Of a stretch of 64,000 nucleotides of DNA, positions 25,348 through 34,372 are shown one piece after another. The position numbers and the translations under genes were made by a program. This DNA is from Pelagicoccus sp. SDUM812005. Its GTDB lineage: Bacteria; Verrucomicrobiota; Verrucomicrobiia; Opitutales; Opitutaceae. Under the pieces are notes generated by a model, which was given only the letters and a program-made list of their open reading frames with translations, was not told where the DNA came from and ran no database searches. The stretch covers positions 186,001 to 250,000 of the forward strand of contig NZ_JARXIA010000007.1 in NCBI RefSeq assembly GCF_031127875.1, in the 5' to 3' direction. Position 1 is the stretch's first letter; each line of letters begins with the position of its first letter.

Positions 25348-28143
25348 TCAAGGAAGCTCGGAGTCGATCGAATAACTGCCTGAATCGAGCGTAAAGGTAG
25401 CGTACCCATCGCAGATTCCTTCGAGTTTAACGTCGGAGCATTCCAACAAGGCGTTACCTCCCATGGTGATGAGATCGGCAGCCTTGCTTGGAATGGAAAT
25501 CCTAGCGGTGGTGTTGGCTGGAATGGATACCTCCCACTGGAATCGTTCGCCATTTTTTGACCACTCGCTTTTGATTGTTCCGTACGGTGAATCGTGGCTC
25601 GTTTTTACCCAATCGAGTTGATCGAAACCGTATGGCTTCAAATGGACCACCTTGAAGCCGGGCGCTCCTGGGCGGATGCCCCCGAGGCTTTCGTGAAACC
25701 ACGCTGCAAAGCCGCTTTGCATAGGGTGATTGAGGGATCGTCCCGAAGTGCTCCGCCCACGTGGAAATTCGTCGAAAATTTCGGGCCAAGTTGTCAGGCC
25801 TTGCGACAGAGCGTAGCTGTAGCTTGGCCAGGTGGGCTTTTTTAGGGCTGCGATGGCGGCATCGCTTGACCCGCTTTCGCTGAGCAGGCTGTAGATGGGC
25901 CGTCCTCCATGGATGCCTACGGCTACGTGACCTAGGTGGTTTGCGGTGACATCGTGTACTAGCGAGTTGGAGACGCGTTCCCGTTGGCGTTCGGGAAACA
26001 ATTCGAACCGCAAGGAAATCGCATTTGCGGTCTGCGATCCGTATCCGCCTATGGATTCGTCGAAATAGGTTTTGTTGAAGGCATCCTTCGTTCTTCGCGC
26101 GAGTTCTTTGAACTGTTCTACGTCATCTTGCTTGCCGAGATATTCCGCAAAACGCTGCATGACGCGTAGCGTGCCGTAATAAAACGCAGTTGAGCTCAGT
26201 TCGACCGGACATTCCATGTGCTTGTTGCCGCCGGGAGGGCACCAATCTCCATAGCCACGGATCACAATGCCATTCTCGGTGAGAGATTCGACATATTGGA
26301 TCCAGCGTTTGAGGTGAGGGTAGTGACGTGTGAACACGTCGGTGTCACCGTAGTAAAGGTATTGATACCAAGGAAGGAGAATGTAGGCGGATCCCCAGTC
26401 AGGGCGAGCTTCCTGGCAGACGCGTCGGCCGGTGGCGACGTTCGTGGGAATGCCAGGGGTTGCCTTTTGGCCCCAGTAGGTGACGCCTCCGCGACCGAGG
26501 TTCGTCTCGATGTCGTCCGCGAATTTTGTCCAGAACTGGGCCATGTCGTAGTTGAAAATGGCCGTTTCTCCGACAGCGTGCGTATCGCCTAGCCAGGCGC
26601 ATTTTTCGCGATGCGGACAATCTTCCAGAATGGAGTGGAGGTTGTCTTCGATGGTCCACATTGACGCGTCGTAGATTCTATTCAATACCTCGTCCGAACT
26701 TAGGAAGTAGCCTCGTCGGGCGACGGCGGTGCGTACGAATACGCCTTGGAGCGTATCGCTGTCAGGGGGTGAACTGAGTCCCTCGATTTCTATGTATCTG
26801 AAACCGTGATACGTAAAACGAGGTTCCCATGTTTCGATTCCGTCACCTTTGCAGATGTAGATGTCCATTTGCTCGAGTCCAGTGGCGTGAACCCCGGTAG
26901 TAATCATGTCGAGCTCTCTTCGATCGTCGGTCAGGATTTCAGAGTAGCGCAGGGTGAGTTGCGTGCCTGCCGGCTCTTGAACCCGGATCTTTGCCCAACC
27001 AGCTATATTTTGACCGAGGTCAAAGATCCATTTTCCGTCATGTCCTCGGATTATGGATACTGGGGCGAGGGATTTTATCCTCCTGATGGGGTCGATCATT
27101 TGCGCTTGTAGCTTTGGAGCGAGGGCTTCGCATCGCGTTGCGTGCGACCAGCTTGAGTCGTCGAATCCTGGAAGCTGCCAGCCGTCCATTTCCAGTCGAG
27201 CGTCATAGCTCTCCCCTCCGTAGACGTTGTCGTAGAGTATAGGGCCGCTGGATGCTTTCCATGAAGAGTCTGAATTAATGGTTTGAGTGGAGCCGTCTGC
27301 GTAGTCCACGAGGATTTTGGCGATAAGCCCTGGCCTGCCGTAGTTGAGGCCGGGGGCATTGAAGGCATGGTTCTGACCATAGAAACCACTGCCCAGCTGC
27401 ACTGTGGCGACGTTTTCACCGGGGTGGAGAGCGGCGGTGATGTCATGGGTGACGTAAAGAGCTCGTCGATCGTAAGTGACGTTGGCGGGGTCGAGAACGG
27501 CGTCGCTGCAAGGGATCCCGTTGATTTGCATTTCGCTGTATCCGAGACCGCATAGGTAGGCGCGGGCTCGCTTGATTCCGGGGCGGACCGTGAAGGTTTT
27601 CCTGAACAGAGGCGAGGGGTAGGATTGGACTTCCTTGGCCTCGTTAATGAACTTGGTTTTGAGTGACCTTTTGGTAAGGGGAGAGCTTCGGTTGTCGCCC
27701 TCCATTTGTATCCAGTTGGCGCCGTCCCAATCCGACTGCGAAGGAAGTCCGATTTCCCAGCTTCCGATGGTTGACCACTCGCTCTTCCTGTTATTCTGGT
27801 CCCAGAACTGGACGCTCCAGTAGCAAGTCTGGCGCGACGAAAGGGGGAGGCCTGCATAGCGAAGGTGGAGACTTTGATTAGATTCTACTTTTCCGCTGTC
27901 CCAAAGGTCGGCTTGGCGGGACTTGATTCCTTCTGGCGTAGTTGAGACGAGAATGCGGTAGGCGGTTTGCTGGACCGCATGTTCCTGTGACTCGATTTGC
28001 CAGCTCAAACGTGGGCTTGTCTCGTCGATCCCGAGTGGGTCCCTTTTGTATTCGCAGGTCAGGTTGACCACGCTAGCTGCGTAGCTTTGAGCCACAAGGA
28101 GCAGGCTGGCGAGTAGAGAGAGAAGGCGATATTTCGATGGCAT
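25348..28143 (-). CDS. Alpha-L-rhamnosidase, GH78 (DCPHREK subgroup)
   Basis: This 931-residue exported enzyme has a signal peptide (LLASLLLVAQSYA). The fibronectin-like start (LTCEYKRDPLGIDETSPRLS), Bac_rhamnosid_N region (ARAYLCGLGYSEMQINGIPC) and catalytic (alpha/alpha)6 domain are all present. The acid motif is DCPHREKCAWLGD with Glu513, a variant of the usual DCPQRDER, and the base region reads GLTTWPEIFDEF rather than WERW. These changes place it in another GH78 subgroup than the two other copies, so a different linkage or rhamnose position is likely. It starts 24 nt after the lyase/GH105 fusion gene and is probably co-transcribed with it. Confidence 0.9.
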   Translation of the reverse strand: MPSKYRLLSLLASLLLVAQSYAASVVNLTCEYKRDPLGIDETSPRLSWQIESQEHAVQQTAYRILVSTTPEGIKSRQADLWDSGKVESNQSLHLRYAGLPLSSRQTCYWSVQFWDQNNRKSEWSTIGSWEIGLPSQSDWDGANWIQMEGDNRSSPLTKRSLKTKFINEAKEVQSYPSPLFRKTFTVRPGIKRARAYLCGLGYSEMQINGIPCSDAVLDPANVTYDRRALYVTHDITAALHPGENVATVQLGSGFYGQNHAFNAPGLNYGRPGLIAKILVDYADGSTQTINSDSSWKASSGPILYDNVYGGESYDARLEMDGWQLPGFDDSSWSHATRCEALAPKLQAQMIDPIRRIKSLAPVSIIRGHDGKWIFDLGQNIAGWAKIRVQEPAGTQLTLRYSEILTDDRRELDMITTGVHATGLEQMDIYICKGDGIETWEPRFTYHGFRYIEIEGLSSPPDSDTLQGVFVRTAVARRGYFLSSDEVLNRIYDASMWTIEDNLHSILEDCPHREKCAWLGDTHAVGETAIFNYDMAQFWTKFADDIETNLGRGGVTYWGQKATPGIPTNVATGRRVCQEARPDWGSAYILLPWYQYLYYGDTDVFTRHYPHLKRWIQYVESLTENGIVIRGYGDWCPPGGNKHMECPVELSSTAFYYGTLRVMQRFAEYLGKQDDVEQFKELARRTKDAFNKTYFDESIGGYGSQTANAISLRFELFPERQRERVSNSLVHDVTANHLGHVAVGIHGGRPIYSLLSESGSSDAAIAALKKPTWPSYSYALSQGLTTWPEIFDEFPRGRSTSGRSLNHPMQSGFAAWFHESLGGIRPGAPGFKVVHLKPYGFDQLDWVKTSHDSPYGTIKSEWSKNGERFQWEVSIPANTTARISIPSKAADLITMGGNALLECSDVKLEGICDGYATFTLDSGSYSIDSELP

Positions 28144-28167
28144 TGTCTTGGGTGTGGAGGCGAAGGT

Positions 28168-30573
28168 TCAGCGCTCGGGTATCGATTTCAGAAGTCGGGT
28201 GAGTTCGGCTCCAGCTGCGAGGAAGGCACCGGTTCCATAGACTTCAGTGCGGTCGGGCCATGCCGAGCCCGGTTCGGCGCCAATCGGCTGGACGTAGCCT
28301 AGCATTCCCTCGGGGGTGATGGAGCGCGCGAGCGCTCCCCAGGCCTTCAGGACAACCGGTTCGTAGGTATCGCGGTCAAGGATGCCGGCGTTGATGCCCC
28401 AAGCTAGGCCGAAACAGTAGAACCCGGTGCCGCTGGTTTCTGGAGTAGGGTAGGTATCGGCCTCGAGAAGGCTCATGGCCCAATGGCCGTTTGGGGTTTG
28501 CAGGTAGGCAATGCGGCGGGCCATCTTTTTGTAGATATCTACGAAGTACCGGTGCTGTTCGGAGTTTTTAGGCAGTTCGGGGATAAGCTCTGCGAGGCCG
28601 CCGAACACCCAACCGTTGCCGCGAGCCCAAAATATTTTGCTGCCATTGTGTCTTTGTTCGATGAAACGGGTGTCGCGGAAGTAGAGGTCTTCGGTCGGAT
28701 CGAAGAGAAGTTCGGTGATTGCCTTGTATTCGTCGAACATCCAGTCGCGGTACTTTGGATTGCCCGTGACGGAGGAGAGTTTGGCCCAGACGGGTGGGGC
28801 CATGAAGAGCGAATCGCACCAGCTCCAACGATCTTCTCCGATTCGATGGTTCCAGGTGAGGGGAACGGTCGATGGCTTGGCTATGATTTTGTCGAACTGG
28901 TCGACTATATTTTTGTACTTAGATTTGTCTCCAAATTTCTGGTACAAGCTGAGGTATAGCTGCCCGATGCAGTGGTCGTCCGCGTGGTAGAAGCGAGCGG
29001 GTCGGAGTTTCCAATGCATGTTTTCTGAAAGATCTATCAACCATCGGTAGTAGCGGGGGTCCTCTGAGATCTCAGCCCACTTTTCCATCCCGACCATTAG
29101 GGTGGCGGCCGGCCATTCATTGGCGGTGTAGGGGCGTTTGCGGTGCTTGTTGTCGAAGACCTCGCCGAAGTGCTCGATTTGCCAGTCTGCGACGCGGCTA
29201 AGCTCATTGCGTACCGAAGCAAGGGAGGGGCGTTCTTCCGGGGGATCTGAGCGACCGATCCAGTAATCAACTACAGAAACGGTTTTCCCGGTTTGTCCGA
29301 TGACGGAAATCCAGCCATCCGCCCGGCTGCGGTCCACTTGTATTTTGCTGTCCTCAAACAGCGTTGCTGGACCCGAAGCGAGCTTGTCTCGTTTGGCGAA
29401 GCTGTCAGCAGCTGCGCTCTCGATGCCCTCTGGAGTTACGAGATAAACGCGATCGTCATGGGCCGCCAGGCTTCCGAGGGACGGCGAAGATTGGCGACTC
29501 CATTGGCCAGTCGTCGGATTGCGCTGAAAGTAAGCTGGAGAGCCGTCCTCGCCTTTCATCAATACGTGGACGCGACCGCTGGCATCGACCGTCATGGAGC
29601 CCCCGTTTACGAATTTCGTTCCAGATGGGATCGACCAGACTACGGCGCTTTGGGTGTCGGCAGTAATAAAGGCGTTGCCTCTAATACCGATGGTGTTGCC
29701 CTCGTTGTCTTTCCAGGTGTTGCCTTGGTCGTCGCTGTAGGCATAGCAGAGGTCGTGAGTCGTGTCGGCCTTGGGCGAGTCGCGCCAGCACCAGGTCAAG
29801 TGTCGACGGCCGTTGTGGGTTGCCAAGGAGTGAGGGTAGGCGTTCACGGTTTTATTTCCGCGGGACCAACTCTTGTCGATGATCTTTGCCTGTGCGGGAT
29901 CGTTGAGGAACCACTTGCCGTTGCTGTATTCAAAAAGGCAGGAATCGGCGCTGCCCGAGCCGCCGTTGAGGCGTAGGTAGAGAGATAGGTTTTTTCCGTG
30001 GTTGGCGAAGCTTGGGTAGGTGACGCCTTCAATCTTCGGACCGCCTAGATTGTCCTGTACCGGGCCGAAGAGCTTGTCGTTCCATGAGTAGTTTTCTGGG
30101 CTTCGGGCAACGGGGTGTAGACTTTTTCGGTACCGAAGGGTGGAACCATGGTGGTCGAAGCTTAGGTGTAGGTAGCCGTCCGCTGAGATGCCCAGCGCTA
30201 CTTTCTCATGACCGTCGCCAAAACCGCGGGCGATGGGGCCGACTTTTCCTCGGTCGCCGTTTTCGGTTCGTTGGTATCCGGTAAGCGATACCGCGTGCCA
30301 GGAGCCTCCAGGCAGCCTCCGTCTTGCAACGGTAACTTGGCGCTGGTCGTCCCAGAAGGCAGCGTATTGCCAGCCAGCATGGCTTTGTAGGGCTCCGGGG
30401 CCGAAATTCCACTTGGCCGGCCTCTCCACAATATCTTTGGGCATAGCGCGCGTGCTGACAGTCGAGATTCTGTGGAACGAGGTCTCCGCCCGCGTCTGAG
30501 CTGGCGCTAGATAGGCGCCTATAAGACAGGCGAGCGGAGCGAGTAGTTTTTGTAAGGCGTTGTTGCTGAGCAT
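28168..30573 (-). CDS. Fusion of BNR_4 beta-propeller (ulvan-lyase-like, PL24/PL25) and GH105 unsaturated uronyl hydrolase
   Basis: The product is 801 residues, started at the ATG that opens a signal peptide (LLAPLACLIGAYLAPAQTRA); a longer frame to 30852 reads through the operator and is not protein-like. Residues ~30-420 form a BNR_4 seven-bladed propeller with HEKVALGISADGYLHLSFDH and a second His of the DHHG element, VTYPSF and repeated Asp-box-like turns, the family that contains PL24/PL25 ulvan lyases. Residues ~440-795 form a GH105 (alpha/alpha)6 barrel with FYHADDHCIGQLYL, WSWCDSLFMAPP and WARGNGWVFGGLAEL. A lyase leaves a 4,5-unsaturated uronate at the non-reducing end and GH105 removes it, so the fusion would perform two consecutive steps. 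It leads the operon with the GH78 gene. Confidence 0.78.
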   Translation of the reverse strand: MLSNNALQKLLAPLACLIGAYLAPAQTRAETSFHRISTVSTRAMPKDIVERPAKWNFGPGALQSHAGWQYAAFWDDQRQVTVARRRLPGGSWHAVSLTGYQRTENGDRGKVGPIARGFGDGHEKVALGISADGYLHLSFDHHGSTLRYRKSLHPVARSPENYSWNDKLFGPVQDNLGGPKIEGVTYPSFANHGKNLSLYLRLNGGSGSADSCLFEYSNGKWFLNDPAQAKIIDKSWSRGNKTVNAYPHSLATHNGRRHLTWCWRDSPKADTTHDLCYAYSDDQGNTWKDNEGNTIGIRGNAFITADTQSAVVWSIPSGTKFVNGGSMTVDASGRVHVLMKGEDGSPAYFQRNPTTGQWSRQSSPSLGSLAAHDDRVYLVTPEGIESAAADSFAKRDKLASGPATLFEDSKIQVDRSRADGWISVIGQTGKTVSVVDYWIGRSDPPEERPSLASVRNELSRVADWQIEHFGEVFDNKHRKRPYTANEWPAATLMVGMEKWAEISEDPRYYRWLIDLSENMHWKLRPARFYHADDHCIGQLYLSLYQKFGDKSKYKNIVDQFDKIIAKPSTVPLTWNHRIGEDRWSWCDSLFMAPPVWAKLSSVTGNPKYRDWMFDEYKAITELLFDPTEDLYFRDTRFIEQRHNGSKIFWARGNGWVFGGLAELIPELPKNSEQHRYFVDIYKKMARRIAYLQTPNGHWAMSLLEADTYPTPETSGTGFYCFGLAWGINAGILDRDTYEPVVLKAWGALARSITPEGMLGYVQPIGAEPGSAWPDRTEVYGTGAFLAAGAELTRLLKSIPER

Positions 30574-30726
30574 CCTATTTGAGTTCAGTGAAGCGGAAGA
30601 GGGGAGCGGTTCTTTTTGATCTTTGGCCTTTTCCTGCTCCGAAGGCAGGTTTCCCTGGGGGCGCGGCCAAGGAATTAACCAATGATTGATTTCATCGCGA
30701 TGCAACGGGATCTCGGAGAGGCTTTG

Positions 30727-30739
30727 CCTGACTGTTAGG
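30727..30739 (-). promoter_or_regulatory. CTGAC-W-GTCAG palindrome, copy 3 (lyase side of the divergent region)
   Basis: CCTGACTGTTAGG matches 12 of 13 consensus positions. Its centre (30733) is 160 bp before the lyase/GH105 start. On the minus strand a TTAATT lies 55 bp downstream, one turn further than in the best cases. It is 102 bp from copy 4. A weaker core, CTGACAGTC at 30455-30463, lies inside the 5' end of the coding region. Confidence 0.65.
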
Positions 30740-30828
30740 TTCTCTTTAGGGAGAGCGAACCTTGCTAGGGATAGGCTTCGGGAGGCCCTTTTCTTAGAGG
30801 AGGAAGACGATCTGTTCGGGCCGCTGCA

Positions 30829-30841
30829 CCGTACAGTCAGG
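30829..30841 (+). promoter_or_regulatory. CTGAC-W-GTCAG palindrome, copy 4 (receptor 2 side of the divergent region)
   Basis: CCGTACAGTCAGG matches 11 of 13 positions, with the right half GTCAGGTTG intact. Its centre (30835) is 43 bp before TATTAT (30878-30883) and 215 bp before the receptor 2 start. Confidence 0.65.
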
Positions 30842-31049
30842 TTGTCCCGCAATTGTCTTTGTTGGGTTAGCGAACTGTATTATTTCCACCTTGGATAGTC
30901 TGCCTGAATCTCGCTCGCTTTAAGTGAGCAGTTGCCGCCCCTTGCCGGTGGGCGAGGTTTTCTCGGCTATTCCTTCCCCTACCTAACCCTTAGGGACCGG
31001 CTCGGTTCCAGTGAAGCTCTCCTCTGTGGAGATATTCAACATACAAACG

Positions 31050-34013
31050 ATGATGATATACCCCCCACTAAAAGAAATCCCCACGTGGAAACTTATTTAC
31101 GGAGCTCTTGTATTGAGCGCTGCCTATTCTCCCGCCTTAATGGCTCAAGAGGAGGATGTTGATGTGTATGAACTCTCTCCTTTTACGATCGATGCGGGGT
31201 CCGAAGATGGCTATCGCGCGACGCAAACGCTTAGTGGCACTCGCCTCAAAAGTGACCTGAAAGATGTTGGTGCCTCGATGACGATCTTTACGGAAGAGAT
31301 CATGAACGATCTTGCGGCGAATAGTATAGAAGACATTCTGAACTTCGCCCCGAATACAGACGTTTTCGTAAACGATCTTAACGATTCTCAAGGATTTGGA
31401 AACGACTTCATAAACAATGACGTAAAGTATGTTACGCGCGGTGGTTCCACCACGATTGTAGGACAGAATTTCTTCCAGACCGGCATTCCGAACGATCGTT
31501 TCAGCACGGAGCGTCTGACCTTTACGCGCGGGCCGAACGCGGTGCTATTCGGCCTGGGAAACCCCGCTGGAGCTTTCGTCTCGAGTACGAAGCAAGCTCA
31601 CAGCAAGAAGAAGACTTCGATCTCGACTCAAATCGACGATAGAGGGTCCTTCCGTATTAATCTAGACCATAACCAACCGATCGTCGAAGACAAGCTGGCG
31701 GTTCGCTATTCGGGGCTTTACGATGCGAGCAATCACTACCTGCCTGACGCTGAGGGCCTGAGCAAGCGGCACTTCTTCACCGTTCGTTACCAGCCCCTGA
31801 AAGGGACGGTGTTGAGAGCGAACTACGAGCGAGGGACCATAGACAAGCCGGCGGTTCGACCGTGGCCTATCTTCGACGCCTACAGCGCTTGGATGCAGGA
31901 AGGGTCTCCGTTGCGAGCGACTCCCAGTACGCCTCGTGTCGAAGGTATGGAGAACGATGGCGCTCGTGACTTGATCTCTACGGAGTTCAGTCCAGCTGGT
32001 ACGCAGATCCCTACTATGACTTTGCGAAACCAAGCTCGAAGCGCCAAGCCTAGCTTCGCTGCGGGATTCGCTCCCTCGGGCAATAAATTGTCTTCTATAG
32101 ACGAATCCGTGTTTCCTATCTTTCATACCACGTTCGCGGGATTGGCGGCGCGATTGCACGACTACGAGACCAACAGTTTCTTTTTGGAACAGAAGATCAC
32201 CGACAAGATGTATTTGGAGCTCGCATACAATACTGTTGAAAACGATTACCGTTCTTTCAATGGCATGCGGGGAGGGGACGCGATGTTGCATTTCGACGTC
32301 AACGAGCAGCTTCCTGACGGTAGTCCCAACCCCAATGTAGGCCTGCCGTACGTTCAGGCTAGGCCAACCCTTATCGATGCGGACAGCGAGAGAATTAACA
32401 AGCGAGCCATGTTGTCCTACGATTTGGACTTTACCGATAGGGACGATTGGGTGAAGCACCTCGGAAGGCACCAAATGGCAGTTTTTTTGGAGGACTCTAG
32501 GGTCGAGTCGTGGGCGAGCAACAATGTACATCGCAATGTAACGCCGCTCTTCACTACTTCACCGCAGACGCGCATAACGCACCCATGGAACCAGCTTTCG
32601 TATCGATTCTATTTCGATCCGGAAAACGGCAAGCTCAGTACTGCCGAGGGCAGGCGGATTCTTGAGGCACCGGTCATTTATTCAGGAGATCCCATTCCGG
32701 AGCCGGGCCCGAATGGGATCACGCCGGCCTTTGTGGCCCAGCAAGGGCCTAACGTACGAGACGTAGACGTCGAGACCGAGGCGCTCGCGATCCAAAGCTT
32801 CTTCTTCAACCGCCGGTTAGTGGTCACGAATGGTTTTCGTGAAGATACGCAAACTTCATTCGCCGGTTTGCCTGCAGACTTCAGGGATTTCCGCGATGAT
32901 GACCTGAACAACGTGAACCCACGCACGTTGAGCCCCCGCGAGCTCTTTGCGGATAGTCCCGAATCTCGGGGCGGTAGCACTAAAAGCCAAGGTGTTGTCT
33001 TTCACGCTACCAAGTTCATGAGCTTGAGCTACAATACGTCGAACAACTTCTCGGTAAACGCGACCACGCGCGACCTGTACGGAAACCTATTGCCGAATCC
33101 GCAGGGCGATGGCGAAGATATTAGCGTGAAATTCGATCTTATGGATCGGAAGATGTTCTTGGACTTTACGTATTATACCAATTCCACGGTTGATAAGCTT
33201 GATGATATAAGAAGAACCCCTGCAGGCGATTTTCTGCAGGTGCGAGACATATGGAATACGATCTATAATGAAACGGGAGATCCGAAGTTTCAATCGCCTC
33301 CGTACGCTACGCTTGGATCGATCTGGAAGGATCGTACGACTACGACCGCAAAGGGATGGGAGTTTTCAATGACGGCTAAACCTGTTAAGGGCTGGAATAT
33401 CCGATTGAACGGCAGCAAGCGCGGCAACAGTACTACCACCGAACGTGGTGTCGTTACCCGCCAGTACATGAACGAGTACCTCCCTATCATCAAAGCCAAC
33501 GAGACTTGGATGGGATATGTTTCCGGCGACGGGGAAGGGCGAGCGGTATCCGAAATCGTAGCAGATCTAGAGGAAACCCTTCGCAACTTCGAGCGCATCA
33601 AGGATCTACCAGCCGATGTGTTCGCCCCGAACTGGACGGCCAACCTAATCACTTCCTATCGATTCGCAGGTGACTCGAGCCTCAAGGGCTTCTCGATCGG
33701 GGGTAGCATGAATATGCGTGGGAAGACTATCAACGGTTTCGGTGTTGACGATTCTGATACGGTATTGCCCGATGTTCCGTTCTACTCGCCAGGATACGAA
33801 ATATTTGGGGCGTGGTTTGGATACGACAGAAAAATCTTAAACGATAAAGTAAATTGGAAGTTTCAGGTCAATATTCGCAACGTATTCGACGATTACACGG
33901 TACACCCGCTACGGTCGGTTGACACCAGAGACGGAAACAACACCTCGAGCACTGCTTTGTACATGTTGCGTGAGCCGAGGACCATTCGTATAACAAACAC
34001 GTTTACGTTCTAG
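31050..34013 (+). CDS. TonB-dependent receptor 2
   Basis: The start is taken at ATG 31050 (with a second ATG directly after it), just before the signal peptide (WKLIYGALVLSAAYSPALMA); a GTG at 31011 would add 13 residues. The 987-residue outer-membrane receptor has the shared ELSPFTIDAGSEDGYRAT element, a plug with LSGTRLKSDLKDVGAS, VTRGGSTTIVGQNFF and RGPNAVLFGLGNPAGA, and a barrel ending ITNTFTF. It is a close paralogue of the next gene: long stretches such as GMRGGDAMLHFDVNEQLPDG are identical in protein but differ in codons. Likely cargo is a polysaccharide fragment. It has its own operator and terminator. Confidence 0.93.
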   Translation: MMIYPPLKEIPTWKLIYGALVLSAAYSPALMAQEEDVDVYELSPFTIDAGSEDGYRATQTLSGTRLKSDLKDVGASMTIFTEEIMNDLAANSIEDILNFAPNTDVFVNDLNDSQGFGNDFINNDVKYVTRGGSTTIVGQNFFQTGIPNDRFSTERLTFTRGPNAVLFGLGNPAGAFVSSTKQAHSKKKTSISTQIDDRGSFRINLDHNQPIVEDKLAVRYSGLYDASNHYLPDAEGLSKRHFFTVRYQPLKGTVLRANYERGTIDKPAVRPWPIFDAYSAWMQEGSPLRATPSTPRVEGMENDGARDLISTEFSPAGTQIPTMTLRNQARSAKPSFAAGFAPSGNKLSSIDESVFPIFHTTFAGLAARLHDYETNSFFLEQKITDKMYLELAYNTVENDYRSFNGMRGGDAMLHFDVNEQLPDGSPNPNVGLPYVQARPTLIDADSERINKRAMLSYDLDFTDRDDWVKHLGRHQMAVFLEDSRVESWASNNVHRNVTPLFTTSPQTRITHPWNQLSYRFYFDPENGKLSTAEGRRILEAPVIYSGDPIPEPGPNGITPAFVAQQGPNVRDVDVETEALAIQSFFFNRRLVVTNGFREDTQTSFAGLPADFRDFRDDDLNNVNPRTLSPRELFADSPESRGGSTKSQGVVFHATKFMSLSYNTSNNFSVNATTRDLYGNLLPNPQGDGEDISVKFDLMDRKMFLDFTYYTNSTVDKLDDIRRTPAGDFLQVRDIWNTIYNETGDPKFQSPPYATLGSIWKDRTTTTAKGWEFSMTAKPVKGWNIRLNGSKRGNSTTTERGVVTRQYMNEYLPIIKANETWMGYVSGDGEGRAVSEIVADLEETLRNFERIKDLPADVFAPNWTANLITSYRFAGDSSLKGFSIGGSMNMRGKTINGFGVDDSDTVLPDVPFYSPGYEIFGAWFGYDRKILNDKVNWKFQVNIRNVFDDYTVHPLRSVDTRDGNNTSSTALYMLREPRTIRITNTFTF

Positions 34014-34039
34014 CCTACATAGATTGAGTGAGCTTTTCG

Positions 34040-34073
34040 GAGGCAGCGGCTATTAGCCGTTGCCTCTCTTTTT
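34040..34073 (+). terminator. Intrinsic terminator after receptor 2
   Basis: The stem GAGGCAGCGGCT (34040-34051) and AGCCGTTGCCTC (34055-34066), with one G-T pair and a 3-nt loop, is followed by a T-rich run with one C. It lies 26 bp after the stop. Confidence 0.85.
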
Positions 34074-34171
34074 GTCGATTCGGTTAGTGTTGCCGGAACC
34101 CTCTTCTAATGAGGGGTAGCCTTAGGTTTTCCTCAGGGGCGTATCGATTTTTCAAGGTATCTGGGGTGGCG

Positions 34172-34184
34172 GCGGACAGTCAGG
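34172..34184 (+). promoter_or_regulatory. CTGAC-W-GTCAG palindrome, copy 5 (before receptor 3)
   Basis: GCGGACAGTCAGG matches 11 of 13 positions and continues GTTG as in copy 4. Its centre (34178) is 44 bp before TAAAAT (34222-34227); TTGTTC 16 bp before that is a possible -35. The receptor start is 195 bp from the centre. Confidence 0.7.
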
Positions 34185-34372
34185 TTGCTTGGCCGTTGAT
34201 TGTTCGCTTGTTTGAATCATGTAAAATAGCCTGCCCGCCCCCATCTTCATAAGATAATGAGAGTCTCTCTGTTTTGTGAAGCGTGGGGTGCTCGCTTGTT
34301 TAGGTTATAGTTAAGGGAGCCGTGGCGGCTACCTGTTTTCCCTGTTCATCTAGAATCAATTGATGGCAAATT

